Assembly: GCF_004114935.1 (NCBI RefSeq)
Contig: NZ_CP022221.1
Span: 7,895,001-7,959,000, forward strand
Direction: 5' to 3'
Length of the DNA: 64,000 bases
Origin: Bradyrhizobium zhanjiangense
GTDB taxonomy: Bacteria; Pseudomonadota; Alphaproteobacteria; Rhizobiales; Xanthobacteraceae
The notes beneath the pieces were generated by a model that was not told where the DNA came from, did no database searches, and saw only the letters and a program-made list of their open reading frames with translations. This document shows, piece after piece, positions 1 to 8,800 of the stretch (the first letter of the stretch is position 1; the number at the start of each line of letters is the position of its first letter). The position numbers and the translations under genes were made by a program.

Positions 1-1
1 C

Positions 2-1399
2 GGCACGGCCGATCTGCTGGCTCTGACCGACGAGATTGCGGCAAAACTCGCCGCCGAGCCCCAGGAGAACAGCTGGCGCGCGCTCAGCGTCAGCGAATTG
101 CGCGCGACCCAGCGCGAGGCCGACCGCATCATCGCCGACTGCGTCAGCCTGCCTGCGAGCCCCGACACCTGGACCGCGCGGATCGACGCCGTCGTGCTGC
201 ATCCGGTCGCCGGCCTCATCGTGCTCGCGCTGATCCTGTTCGTGATGTTCCAGGCGGTGTTCGCCTGGGCGAAGCCGCTGATGGAGCTGCTGCAGTCCGG
301 CTTCGATGTACTCGGCGGGTTCGTCCACGCCACCCTCCCCGACGGTCTGTTGCAGAGCTTCCTTCAGAACGGCGTGATCGCGGGCGTCGGCAGCGTCATC
401 GTGTTCCTGCCGCAGATCATCATCATCTTCCTGTTCATCCTGCTCCTGGAAGATTTCGGCTACATGGCGCGCGCCGCGTTCCTGATGGACCGCATCATGG
501 GCGGCGCCGGCCTGCACGGCCGTGCCTTCATTCCGCTGTTGTCGAGCTTTGCCTGCGCCATTCCCGGCATCATGGCAACGCGCGTCATCGACAACAAGCG
601 CGACCGACTGACCACGATCCTGATCGCGCCGCTGATGACCTGCTCGGCGCGTATTCCGGTCTACACGCTGATCATCTCCGCCTTCATCCCGGCCAGGGAC
701 GTCTGGAGCTTCATCAACCTGCAAGGCCTCGTGATGTTCGGCCTCTATGCGGCCGGCATCACCAGCGCGCTTGTGGTCTCGTTCCTGATCAAATTCTTCA
801 TGCTGCGCGACTATGCGCCGGCGCCGTTCATGCTGGAGCTGCCGGACTACAAGATGCCGCGGCTGAAATCGATCGCGATCGGCATCTACACGCGCGCCAA
901 GATGTTCTTGCAGCGTGCCGGCACCACGATCTTCTCGATGATGGTGCTGATCTGGTTCCTGGCCTCGTTTCCGCAGCCGCCGGTGGGCGCCACCGAGCCG
1001 GCGATCGACTTCAGCCTGGCTGCGATGATCGGCAAGGCGCTCGCGCCACTGCTCGCGCCCGTCGGCTTCAACTGGCAGATCGCGGTCGCCCTGATCCCCG
1101 GCATGGCGGCGCGCGAGGTCGCGGTCGCAGCGCTCGGCACCGTCTATGCGATCGAGGGCGGCAAGGAGGCGGCCGAGCAGATCGGCCAGGTGCTGGCGAC
1201 GAAATGGTCGCTCGCGACCGCCCTGTCGATGCTGGCCTGGTACATCTTCGCCCCGCAATGCGCCTCCACCCTCGCCGTGATCCGGCGCGAGACCGGAAGC
1301 TGGGCCTGGATGGCCGTGACCTTCACCTACATGCTGGTGCTGGCCTATGCGGCGAGCCTCGTCACCTACAATGCCGCGGTCGCGCTAGGCGCGGGCTAA
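2..1399 (+). CDS. feoB: Ferrous iron transporter FeoB, C-terminal part (cut by window edge)
   Basis: Inner-membrane GTP-driven Fe2+ importer; only the last 465 codons are visible, so the N-terminal G domain lies upstream. After a short soluble stretch the sequence shows the FeoB membrane domain: hydrophobic helices from about position 200, the conserved loop reading SSFACAIPGIM near 545-575, and the second gate segment reading MTCSARIPVYTL near 635-670, both with the cysteines typical of the family. The C-terminus again carries several transmembrane helices (QCASTLAVIRRETGSW region). The frame is open from base 2. A feoA gene, if present, would be upstream and is not visible. No Fur box or other control can be seen here. 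Identification is strong because gate motifs and helix layout agree. Confidence 0.96.
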   Translation, partial: GTADLLALTDEIAAKLAAEPQENSWRALSVSELRATQREADRIIADCVSLPASPDTWTARIDAVVLHPVAGLIVLALILFVMFQAVFAWAKPLMELLQSGFDVLGGFVHATLPDGLLQSFLQNGVIAGVGSVIVFLPQIIIIFLFILLLEDFGYMARAAFLMDRIMGGAGLHGRAFIPLLSSFACAIPGIMATRVIDNKRDRLTTILIAPLMTCSARIPVYTLIISAFIPARDVWSFINLQGLVMFGLYAAGITSALVVSFLIKFFMLRDYAPAPFMLELPDYKMPRLKSIAIGIYTRAKMFLQRAGTTIFSMMVLIWFLASFPQPPVGATEPAIDFSLAAMIGKALAPLLAPVGFNWQIAVALIPGMAAREVAVAALGTVYAIEGGKEAAEQIGQVLATKWSLATALSMLAWYIFAPQCASTLAVIRRETGSWAWMAVTFTYMLVLAYAASLVTYNAAVALGAG

Positions 1400-1704
1400 A
1401 GCCCGTTCCAAAACAAAAACTGCGAAAACAACCCCATGCACAGTAGACGGGGGTCGTGAAATCAATGGCTTACGCATGTGCGAACGTCATCCGACCGTCG
1501 ATGGGGCAACTGGGCCAAAATTCGGAAAATCAGTTGACCCGTCGGGCAAAACACCGGCATGATGGCATCGTGGAAAGAAAGGCAAGATGCGCCCTCGGCG
1601 CGATGCTTGCGATCCCCTCGAACTACGACCGCATTGATTTCGGTCAATGGTCCACCTCACCGGCCTGTCACGCTTTCTCGTCGTCCTGCAAAGGGAGAGA
1701 GCAC
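1400..1704. other. Intergenic region with a likely interspersed sequence, no gene
   Basis: About 305 bases between feoB and the next small gene. No plausible reading frame is seen. The stretch around 1425-1575, including TTGACCCGTCGGGCAAAAC near 1534-1552, resembles a sequence I recall as recurring between genes in Bradyrhizobium. This is recollection only and would need a genome-wide search. The 3' end holds the ribosome binding site (AAGGGAGAGA, 1691-1700) of the following gene. Confidence 0.4.
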
Positions 1705-1986
1705 ATGACTGGACATGCCAAGCTGATCGGACTGTTCGTCGCCGCCGCGCTGTTCACGGCAGCGCCTCTGTCGTTCCGCACCTCGCCGGTGGATGCGCTC
1801 GCCGTGTCCGTTGACACCGCCGAGGCCCGCGTCGGACGCCCGCTCACGCCCGGAAGCGTTGCTGGCGTCAATCGCAGGGTCCATCGGCGCGCCTACTATG
1901 GTGCAGCAGCGGCCGGAGCTGCAGCCTATGGTGCCTATGGCTATCGCCGGGCTTGTGGATATTACCCCTATCCGCCCTGCTATTGA
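1705..1986 (+). CDS. Small secreted Ala/Gly/Tyr-rich hypothetical protein
   Basis: A 93-residue protein of unknown function. The start is chosen at ATG 1705 because AAGGGAGAGA lies just upstream; the frame stays open further left, but without a ribosome binding site. Residues 1-30 form a lysine plus hydrophobic segment (KLIGLFVAAALFTAAP) that looks like a Sec signal peptide. The mature part has a basic NRRVHRR patch, an Ala/Tyr/Gly stretch (AYYGAAAAGAAAYGAYG) and ends in a Cys-Tyr-Pro tail (CGYYPYPPCY) with two cysteines that could pair in the periplasm. Similar short tails are common in secreted rhizobial proteins, but I do not recognise a named family. It stands alone between feoB and the exchanger gene. 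Confidence 0.75.
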   Translation: MTGHAKLIGLFVAAALFTAAPLSFRTSPVDALAVSVDTAEARVGRPLTPGSVAGVNRRVHRRAYYGAAAAGAAAYGAYGYRRACGYYPYPPCY

Positions 1987-2112
1987 GACGCGTGCGAGGC
2001 TCGTCGGATCGACGAACCTCGCGCCGGTTCGAGGGCCCGCAGGTCGTTGAGCCAGATCAATACCGGACCCATCTGCGGCGGCAGCGTCAGGCCTGACCGC
2101 GAAGGACGGACC

Positions 2113-3216
2113 ATGCATTCGCTGCTCAAGGAAATCCGGCACAGCCCGCTTCTGTGGATGCTGGTCGTCGTGCCGGTGGTGATCGCGCTCGAGCACATCA
2201 TGCCGGACGCGCATACGCTGCTGTTCGTGCTGGCCGTGATTGCCATCGTGCCGCTCGCGAGCCTGCTCAGCCACGCAACGGAGGCCGTGGCCGAGAAGAC
2301 CGGTGATGCAGTCGGCGGGTTGTTGAATGCCACGCTTGGCAATCTCACGGAGCTCATCATCGCCGTCACGGCGTTGCAGGCCGGTCAATACATGCTGGTC
2401 AAAGCCTCGATCGCGGGTGCGATCGTGACCAACTCGCTCTTCATGCTGGGCGCATCGCTGTTTCTGGGCGGACTGAGGCATCGCGTGCAGGAGTACAACC
2501 GGGCGGGTGGCAGGCTCCATTCCGCGCTGCTGCTGATGGCCACGATCGCTCTGCTATCCCCTTCGGCCGTGGCCGACCTCAACTTTCCCGGACACGAGGC
2601 GACGGTGCAGCGCTTGAGCGTCGCCTTGGCGGTCCTGCTGATTGCGGCCTACGGTCTCAGCCTGCTGTTCTCGCTGAAGACGCACAAGGAGCTGTTTGCG
2701 AGCAGCGACCATGGCGAGAGCGGCGGACCGGCGCTACCGGTTGCGGTCGCCGTTCCGACACTGGGGATTGTCACGGTGCTGGTTGCGCTCGTGAGCGAGA
2801 TTTTCGTCGAGTCGGTGCAGAAGGCTGCGGAAACGCTCGGCATGACCCCCGCATTCGTCGGATTCATCGTGGTTGCCCTGGTCGGCGCTGCGGCCGAAAT
2901 GGCCGTGGCGTTTTCCGCGGCACGCCGGAACCGGCTCGACATGAGCGTGAGCATCGCGCTCGGAAGCGCATCCCAGATCGCCTTGTTCGTCGCACCCGTT
3001 CTCGTGTTGCTGAGCTATTTCGTCGGCCCGCAGCCCATGGACCTTCAATTCTGGCCGGGAGCCGTGACCATGGTCATGATCGCCGCCGTGGTGACTAGCT
3101 TCATCACCAACGGCGGACAATCTGCCTGGTTCGTCGGAGCGCTCCTGCTCTGCATCTACGCGATCTTCGCGATGACGCTCTACATGGTCCCACCCGGCTC
3201 GCACGGCCCGGTCTAG
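2113..3216 (+). CDS. Calcium/proton exchanger of the CAX/ChaA family
   Basis: A 367-residue inner-membrane antiporter expected to export Ca2+ (possibly Na+ or K+) in exchange for protons. The family hallmark, two inverted alpha repeats, is visible: GNATLGNLTELI-type residues (NATLGNLTELIIAV, about residue 75-88) and the second acidic motif GAAAEMAVAFSAAR (about 260-275). Around them are some ten hydrophobic helices, and the charged central loop at about 190-215 (KTHKELFASSDHGESGG) separates the two halves. Start ATG 2113 is preceded by GAAGGACGGA; an earlier in-frame TTG at 2047 has no such site. It appears monocistronic. The exact ion cannot be decided from sequence. Confidence 0.9.
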   Translation: MHSLLKEIRHSPLLWMLVVVPVVIALEHIMPDAHTLLFVLAVIAIVPLASLLSHATEAVAEKTGDAVGGLLNATLGNLTELIIAVTALQAGQYMLVKASIAGAIVTNSLFMLGASLFLGGLRHRVQEYNRAGGRLHSALLLMATIALLSPSAVADLNFPGHEATVQRLSVALAVLLIAAYGLSLLFSLKTHKELFASSDHGESGGPALPVAVAVPTLGIVTVLVALVSEIFVESVQKAAETLGMTPAFVGFIVVALVGAAAEMAVAFSAARRNRLDMSVSIALGSASQIALFVAPVLVLLSYFVGPQPMDLQFWPGAVTMVMIAAVVTSFITNGGQSAWFVGALLLCIYAIFAMTLYMVPPGSHGPV

Positions 3217-3227
3217 GCTATGGCCGC

Positions 3228-3310
3228 TTCCACCCATCATTGCGAGGAGTCCTTGCAACGAAGCAATGAAGACCATCTCCGCGGAAACAGCGTGGCAACG
3301 GAGTGTAGGA
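3228..3310. repeat. Degenerate copy of the CATTGCGAG interspersed repeat
   Basis: CCATCATTGCGAGGAGTCC and the following AACGAAGCAATGAAGACC resemble a decayed half of the palindromic element seen better preserved at 3971-4087. The inverted partner is lost, so this is a weak call based only on similarity of short words. Confidence 0.4.
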
Positions 3311-3458
3311 CGCCGTCATCGCCCCCTGGCGAGCGGAATTGGAGCACACCGTAAATCCGGCGCGCCTACGTGTGTGTGAAGCACTTCACACGCTCCGGGA
3401 GTTTTCGTGCCCCGCTGGCGTGGTGACATCCGGTGCAAAATGCAGCTATCTGTCTGCA

Positions 3459-3956
3459 ATGGATCACTTCAGCACCGACAGACTGACCGCCGAGAGGTTG
3501 AACGAAGATCACCTCGCCGACCTCGTCGCGCTGCATCTCGATGCCGAGGTGTCCCGCTATCTCGGCGGGGTGCGGGCGCCCGAGGTCACGAAGACCTATC
3601 TCGTCACCAACATGGCGCATTGGGACGAGCATGGCTTCGGGCTGTGGACGCTGCGATCGAAAGACGGGGCATTCGCCGGGCGGGCGGGAATCCGGCACAT
3701 CCTCGTCGACGACGTCGACGAGATCGAGATTGCCTACGCGTTCAAGCGGGAATTCTGGGGCCAGGGATTTGCGAGCGAGATCGCGAGCGCGTTGACGGAC
3801 ATCGGGCTGTCACAGCTCGCACTGTCATCCCTCATCGGCGTCGTCTATGTCGGGAATGGCGCATCGCGCCGCGTGTTGGAGAAGTCGCACTATCTGCTGG
3901 AGCGGAACACGAACCGTCACGGCGAGGACGTCGTGATCTACCGCATCCGGCGGTGA
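3459..3956 (+). CDS. GNAT-family N-acetyltransferase (RimJ/RimL type)
   Basis: A 165-residue acetyl-CoA-dependent acetyltransferase of unknown substrate. The opening (STDRLTAERLNEDHLADLVALH) is the usual RimJ/RimL-like beta1-alpha1 segment. Near residues 85-105 the EIAYAFKREFWGQGFASE segment is the acetyl-CoA pyrophosphate-binding motif A, with the Q/R-x-x-G-x-G/A pattern as WGQGFA. The C-terminal part (VYVGNGASRRVLEKSHY) is the typical N-x-x-S-x-x-V-x-E-K-x-G/Y motif B. Start ATG 3459 fits the family's normal length; the frame is open upstream to 3339, but that extension shows no homology-like features and would run into repeat-like DNA. It is flanked by interspersed repeats on both sides, so it is probably its own transcription unit. 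Confidence 0.85.
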   Translation: MDHFSTDRLTAERLNEDHLADLVALHLDAEVSRYLGGVRAPEVTKTYLVTNMAHWDEHGFGLWTLRSKDGAFAGRAGIRHILVDDVDEIEIAYAFKREFWGQGFASEIASALTDIGLSQLALSSLIGVVYVGNGASRRVLEKSHYLLERNTNRHGEDVVIYRIRR

Positions 3957-3970
3957 GCAGGGACAACCAC

Positions 3971-4087
3971 CGTCATTGCGAGCCAACGGGTCCGCGCGCA
4001 GCGCAGCCCGATGACGGGCTCCGCGAAGCAATCGAGACTGCCTGCTGCGGAAAGATTCTGGATTGCTTCGCTGCGCTCGCAATGACG
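3971..4087. repeat. Palindromic interspersed repeat (CGTCATTGCGAGC family)
   Basis: Perfect 13-base terminal inverted arms: CGTCATTGCGAGC at 3971-3983 and GCTCGCAATGACG at 4075-4087. The interior also has CCGCGAAGCAATC and GATTGCTTCGCTGCG, which pair with each other. It lies in the gap between the acetyltransferase and the convergent small gene, and transcribed RNA could fold into a long hairpin. The style is that of REP-like elements common in Bradyrhizobium. Confidence 0.8.
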
Positions 4088-4124
4088 GCGTGGAAGCAGC
4101 CGCTACCGACGCGACGGTCGAGCC

Positions 4125-4364
4125 TTACCTGAAATAGCCCAGCACGAGATCGACATCCGCGCTGCGTGCCACCGTGCCGTTCAGCTCAGCGTCGATGACG
4201 CGGCGGCAGGCTTCGATCGCGGCGTGGTCGCCGAGGTCGTTGGCGGCTTCCAGCACGAGCCAGGCGACGTCGACCGACGCCTTGTCCGGCGCACCGCCGC
4301 CGAGATCGGCGGCCGGCGACTTGTTGATCTTCTTGCGAACCGCGGTGCCGAATTGAGGCAACAT
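4125..4364 (-). CDS. Small conserved hypothetical protein next to a DUF2336 gene
   Basis: A 79-residue soluble protein with no signal peptide or membrane helix. Start ATG at 4364 is preceded on the minus strand by TAAGGGAGTATC, a good ribosome binding site. The N-terminal half is basic (GTAVRKKINKSP) and the rest is predicted helical (VDVAWLVLEAANDLGDHAAIEACRRVID), with a pair of short helices reminiscent of repeat proteins. It lies 31 bases downstream of the DUF2336 gene on the same strand and is probably co-transcribed with it. I do not recognise a family and assign no function. Confidence 0.8.
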   Translation of the reverse strand: MLPQFGTAVRKKINKSPAADLGGGAPDKASVDVAWLVLEAANDLGDHAAIEACRRVIDAELNGTVARSADVDLVLGYFR

Positions 4365-4395
4365 TGCAGATACTCCCTTATCCTCAGTGTACCTG

Positions 4396-5514
4396 TCAGT
4401 GAACTTGGAGCTCGGGCTGACGGCCCGCATCGGCACCCGCGCTGTTCTTGCGCGACTGGTAGAACTTCAAGATGCTGCGCGAGGTCTCGATCTTGAGGCG
4501 GCCGTACTCACGCTCATTGTCCTGGAGCTCGCGCGCCGTGATCAGATGATCCTTGGCACCGAGGAACAGCAGCGACATGGTCGTGTCCCAGGAGAAATCG
4601 AGCGCCTTGCACAGCACCAGGATCATCTCGCGGTTGCGGTCCATCAGCGCGCGCTCGATCACGTCCACCGGCAGCGCCGACAGCAGCGACAGGCCGATCT
4701 GCACCTCGTCGAAGCGGTGCTGGCGCGCATAGTTCGAGATCGAATCCTGGTTGAGGTTGCCCTGGCGGTACTGCGTCGTCACCACGCGCTTGGCGACGAA
4801 ATAGCTGCGTGAGGACGGACCGAACTTGGACTGAAGGTCGCCGGTGACCTCGGTCACCGAGCTCTGGATCTGCGCCATCATCTCGGGCCGCTCGGTCTCG
4901 AGGCGGCGGCGGACGTCTTCCGACGCCTTTGCGATCAGCTGCTGGAAGATGTGGCGCGGCACGTCCTTGCGCAGGCCGAGCTGCTCGGCGAGGATCGAGT
5001 CGCCCTCGGCGCGGCGCACCATGTGCAACAGGCCCGAGCCGGAGAAGCGCGCGCCCTCGTTTTTCGCAACCGACGTCACGACCTCCTGGTTGCCGCGCTT
5101 GACCAGCACGTCGGTCACGGCCTCGCCGATCGACTGGCGCTGGGCGATCGCGAGCAGATGCGCCTGGCCTTTGGTCATGGCGCTCTCGACCAGCATCTTC
5201 TCGTCGATACGCGTGGAGTCGCGCAGAACGGGGCCGGCGACCTCGATCTCGTCGTCGAGCGCGAGCTTTGCGATGACGTTGAACGGGGCGTGGTCGCACG
5301 CCGACATCACTTCCGAGAGCTGCACCCGCGCAGCAACCTCGATTTCGTCGGCGAGCCGCCCGATGACCTCGCCGAACGTGCTGATCTCGTCATCGCTGTA
5401 GCGGCCGGTGATCAGGATGTCGGTCGCATGCCACAACGCCTTCGCCCGGCTTTCGTCGGTGCCGCGCGCGATCGCGTCGTCCAGATCCTGTAGAAGCGTC
5501 TTCGCCCCGTTCAT
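4396..5514 (-). CDS. DUF2336 domain-containing protein
   Basis: A 372-residue cytoplasmic protein made almost entirely of short amphipathic helices in tandem, as in the alphaproteobacterial DUF2336 family, which has been linked by others to stress or envelope regulation without a settled mechanism. Visible hallmarks are the opening LLQDLDDAIARGTDESRAKALWHATD, the helical repeats ARVQLSEVM...APFNVIAKLALDDEIEVAGPVL, and a second set around LVESAMTKGQAHLLAIAQR and VTDVLVKRG. There are no cysteines or metal-ligand clusters suggesting catalysis. Start ATG 5514 gives the usual length. Transcription probably continues into the small gene 31 bases downstream. The family assignment is from recognised sequence style. 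Confidence 0.85.
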   Translation of the reverse strand: MNGAKTLLQDLDDAIARGTDESRAKALWHATDILITGRYSDDEISTFGEVIGRLADEIEVAARVQLSEVMSACDHAPFNVIAKLALDDEIEVAGPVLRDSTRIDEKMLVESAMTKGQAHLLAIAQRQSIGEAVTDVLVKRGNQEVVTSVAKNEGARFSGSGLLHMVRRAEGDSILAEQLGLRKDVPRHIFQQLIAKASEDVRRRLETERPEMMAQIQSSVTEVTGDLQSKFGPSSRSYFVAKRVVTTQYRQGNLNQDSISNYARQHRFDEVQIGLSLLSALPVDVIERALMDRNREMILVLCKALDFSWDTTMSLLFLGAKDHLITARELQDNEREYGRLKIETSRSILKFYQSRKNSAGADAGRQPELQVH

Positions 5515-5707
5515 CTCGATAACCCCAGTTCTTGGTAGCGCTTCGGGAGCTGTCCCGCCGCTCGTGGCAGGACACCGAATTCCTCAGGAACCGACGCTAG
5601 AGATCAAACGCGAGAATTCAGTAAAATCGGCAAATCAGTTTTGCCGACCAAAATTCATTCAAATGCGAGGGAATGGGTTAACCGGCAGGCAACAAAGCAG
5701 ATGCGCT

Positions 5708-5832
5708 CCCTATCCCGCTTGCGGGAGAGGCTGGGGAGAGGGTGCTTCCCCACCGGGATATTCCCCGTAGGAAAGAGCCCTCACCCGCCGCGCTCTTTGA
5801 GCGCGTCGACCTCTCCCGCAAGCGGGAGAGGT
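5708..5832. repeat. Palindromic interspersed repeat (CTCTCCCGCAAGCGGGAGAGG family)
   Basis: TATCCCGCTTGCGGGAGAGG at 5711-5730 and CCTCTCCCGCAAGCGGGAGAGG ending at 5832 form terminal hairpins. Between them are GGGGAGAGGGTGC and GCCCTCACCC, which are characteristic interior words of this family. Related copies lie at 32561-32670, 44459-44575 and 61884-62022. The remaining gap from 5515 to 5870 contains AT-rich leader DNA of the DUF2336 gene and no gene. Confidence 0.85.
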
Positions 5833-5870
5833 GGGCGAGTTCGCGGCCCAATCCGCGCAAACTGATCTGG

Positions 5871-8800
5871 CTACGGATTCTGCGGCGTCAGCACCAGCGG
5901 CGGTTTTGGCTTGGGCTTGGCGGGCGGCGGGCCCGGAGCCGGCTTCACGTCGATCGGCGGCGGCAGCGGCGCAAGCTGCTGGCTTGCGAGCGGTGGGCTC
6001 GGCGCGGCGGGGGCGGCGTGCGGGGCTTTCGGCGTCGGTGGTCCCTTTGACTTGGCCGGCGCGCGGCGCGGATCCGGCCCCGGCAGCGGCACATTGGCCG
6101 GCGCCGGCTCGGGCGCGGCATCGGGAGCGACCAGCGTCGGCAGCGCGGCGGTGGCGGGCGGCGGCTCGCCACGCTCGATCGCATCGAGCCGGCGGGTCTC
6201 GCGATCGATCGTGCGCACCGCGAGCCACGAGGACAGCGGCGCGAGATCGACGGTGCGGCTCAGCTTGTCGGGCGGGCCTGCCGCGAACAGCTGAATCTCC
6301 GGCGGAGCGCCGGAGAGCCCGGTCATGATCGGCGTCAGGCTGGCGCGGATGTCGGCCTGGTCGGCGGGAATGTCGTAGCCGCCGGAGACGATGGCGCGGG
6401 CGTTCTTCGCTTCCAGCGGCGTCGCGCCGACGCGCAGCCGCCCATCGCGGATCGTGAACGGGATCTGCGCCGAGGCCACCGCGATCGGGCCTGCCGACAG
6501 CGCAGGCTCGACCAGCTGCCGCAGCCTGTTGTCGTCGCTGACCTGGCCGCCGTCGCTGGCGCGGATGGCGATCTCGAACGCGCGGGGATTGAGGCCGGCA
6601 ATCTCGGCGGAGTCGAGCGTCACCGTGCCGTTGCCGGCGAGCGCACCGGTCAGCGCCGCGACGCTGCGGCCTTGGCTCGTCAGCGCCATCTGCATCGAGG
6701 CGCGTCCCTTGGGCAGCGCGAGGTCGCGGTAGCGCAGCGTCGCTGCATCGACATTGCTGAGATCGATGCGCGCATTCAACGCCAGGCCATTGGCGCCGTT
6801 GCGCGCATCGAGACTTGCCGACATCTCGCCGCCGCCGATGCCGCCCTTGAGCGCATCGAGCGCGAGCGACTGGCCGTCGCCGCGGATCGTGCCCGCGAAG
6901 GGGCGCAGCTCGATGCCGCCGGGCAGCGTTCCGCGCAGCGCCTGGAAGGCGATGCGGCCGCGCCAGCCACCGATGAGCCCCGCATTCAGCGGCTCGCCGG
7001 CATCATGTCCGGCCGCGCCGATCGCCATCGCGAGCGTCGGCGCAACATCGAGCGAATCGAGGCCCACCTCGCCATCGACACTCCGTTCCTGATCCAGCGT
7101 CACCGCAAGATGACCGCGCAGATGCGAGCCTGAAACGGTGCTGTCGAGATCGTCGAAGATCAGCCGATTGCCGGACAGGCCAACGCGCGCGGACAGGTTG
7201 ACGCTCTGCGCTGATTTGCCGGCGGAGCTGGTTCCGAACAGCGGCGCCAGATTGGCGTTGCGCACGCGCAGGTTCGCACTGCCCTTGGATGCCGACCAGT
7301 CAAAATTGCCTTGCGCATCCGCGTCCAGCCCGCCGCCGCTGAGTTTTGCACTCAATTGCAGCGGCTTCTGCCAGGTGCCAGTCAGCTTGCCTTCGAACTG
7401 CGAAGCGCCCTCACCTGCGGCCACGATGCGATCCAGACCGAGCAGCGCCACCAGTGCGCCGGCCTGCGGCGTCGATACTTTCGAATCGAGCGTGAAGTCG
7501 CTGTTGCGCAGGCGGTCGATGTCGATGCCGCTGACGGCGGCCACCGGCGTCTGCGCGGCCAGCGTCGCGGTCGCCTTGAGCTGCGGCGCGTCAAGATCGA
7601 ACACAACGCGGGCGTTGCTGCGATCGGCATGCTCGGCGTTCTTGTCGAGGCTGAGGTCGAGCTTCAGGCGCGTCGCACCTGGCAATGCCGGCATGGCATC
7701 GAAGCGCGCATGCACCGCGGGCGCAAACGGCTCGATCAGCGCGGTCAGCTCGCGCAGCGAATTCGCTGACGACTTCAAGGCGAGCTTGCCGGTGGCATTC
7801 GTGCGATCAAAACTGCCGTTCGCCTCCGTGGTCACGCCGCTGGCCTGGCCGAACCGCAACTGTTCCAGCGACAGCGACGCCGGGCCGTAGCCGAGCTTTG
7901 CCATGAAGGGCCGCAGCTCCTGTCCTGCGGAGATGGCGCGGCCGATATTGAGCGAGAGCTTTGCCTCCTCCGGCCATTCGCCCTGCGGCCCGGCGAGCGC
8001 GCGCACAAAACTTGCAGCGGCGTCGAGGTCGAGACGGTCGGCCTTGAGTTCGGCATCGATCCGCGAGCCCTTGCTGGCGCCGGTCTGGACGAAGGCGATA
8101 CGGCCTTCGACCGCGCCGCCCTCGATCTCGGCCTTCAGCCTGTCGATGGCGAGATGGTTGGCGGCAATCGTCACGTCGCCCGCAAGGCGCAGCGGCCGCG
8201 TGCTGCGGCGGTTGACCTCGCTGCGGCCCTGAAGCCAGGCCACCAGCGTGTCAGGATCGGACGACTCGACGTTGAGGCGGCCGCTAAAGCTGTCGGCGCC
8301 GGGAGCTGCGCCGTTGAGCGAGAGCTGCGTCATGCCCGGCGCACGCAGCTCGAGCCGCTGGAAGGTCCAGGACCGTCCGTCAGTCTGAAGCTCGGCGCTG
8401 ATGTTCTGGAGCGGACGGCCACCGAGCATGATCTGGTCGGAGTTGAATTCGAACTGCGCCGGGATCGGCGCCTGCGGGATCGCGGCCAGCCCTGCGCGCA
8501 GCGCCGGTAGGACGCGCTGCGGATCGGCATCGTCCTTGGCAGCATCCTTGGCAGCATCCTTGGCCGTCAGCTTGTCGGCATCGACCTGCCGCGCCGAGAG
8601 CACCGCGCGCAGCAGCGGCGAGGCGCCGAATTTGAGGTCGCCGACACCGCCGAGCTTCAGCGCGGCGTCCTCGACGCCGTAGCTGGCCTCTATCTGGTCG
8701 AATTTGGCGCCGGCCGGATCGGCCTTGAGCTTGGTCGTGAGCTTCCAGGGCATCGGCCCAGCCTCGCCTGCTTTCTTTGTCGCGGGCACGGCGAGCGTCA

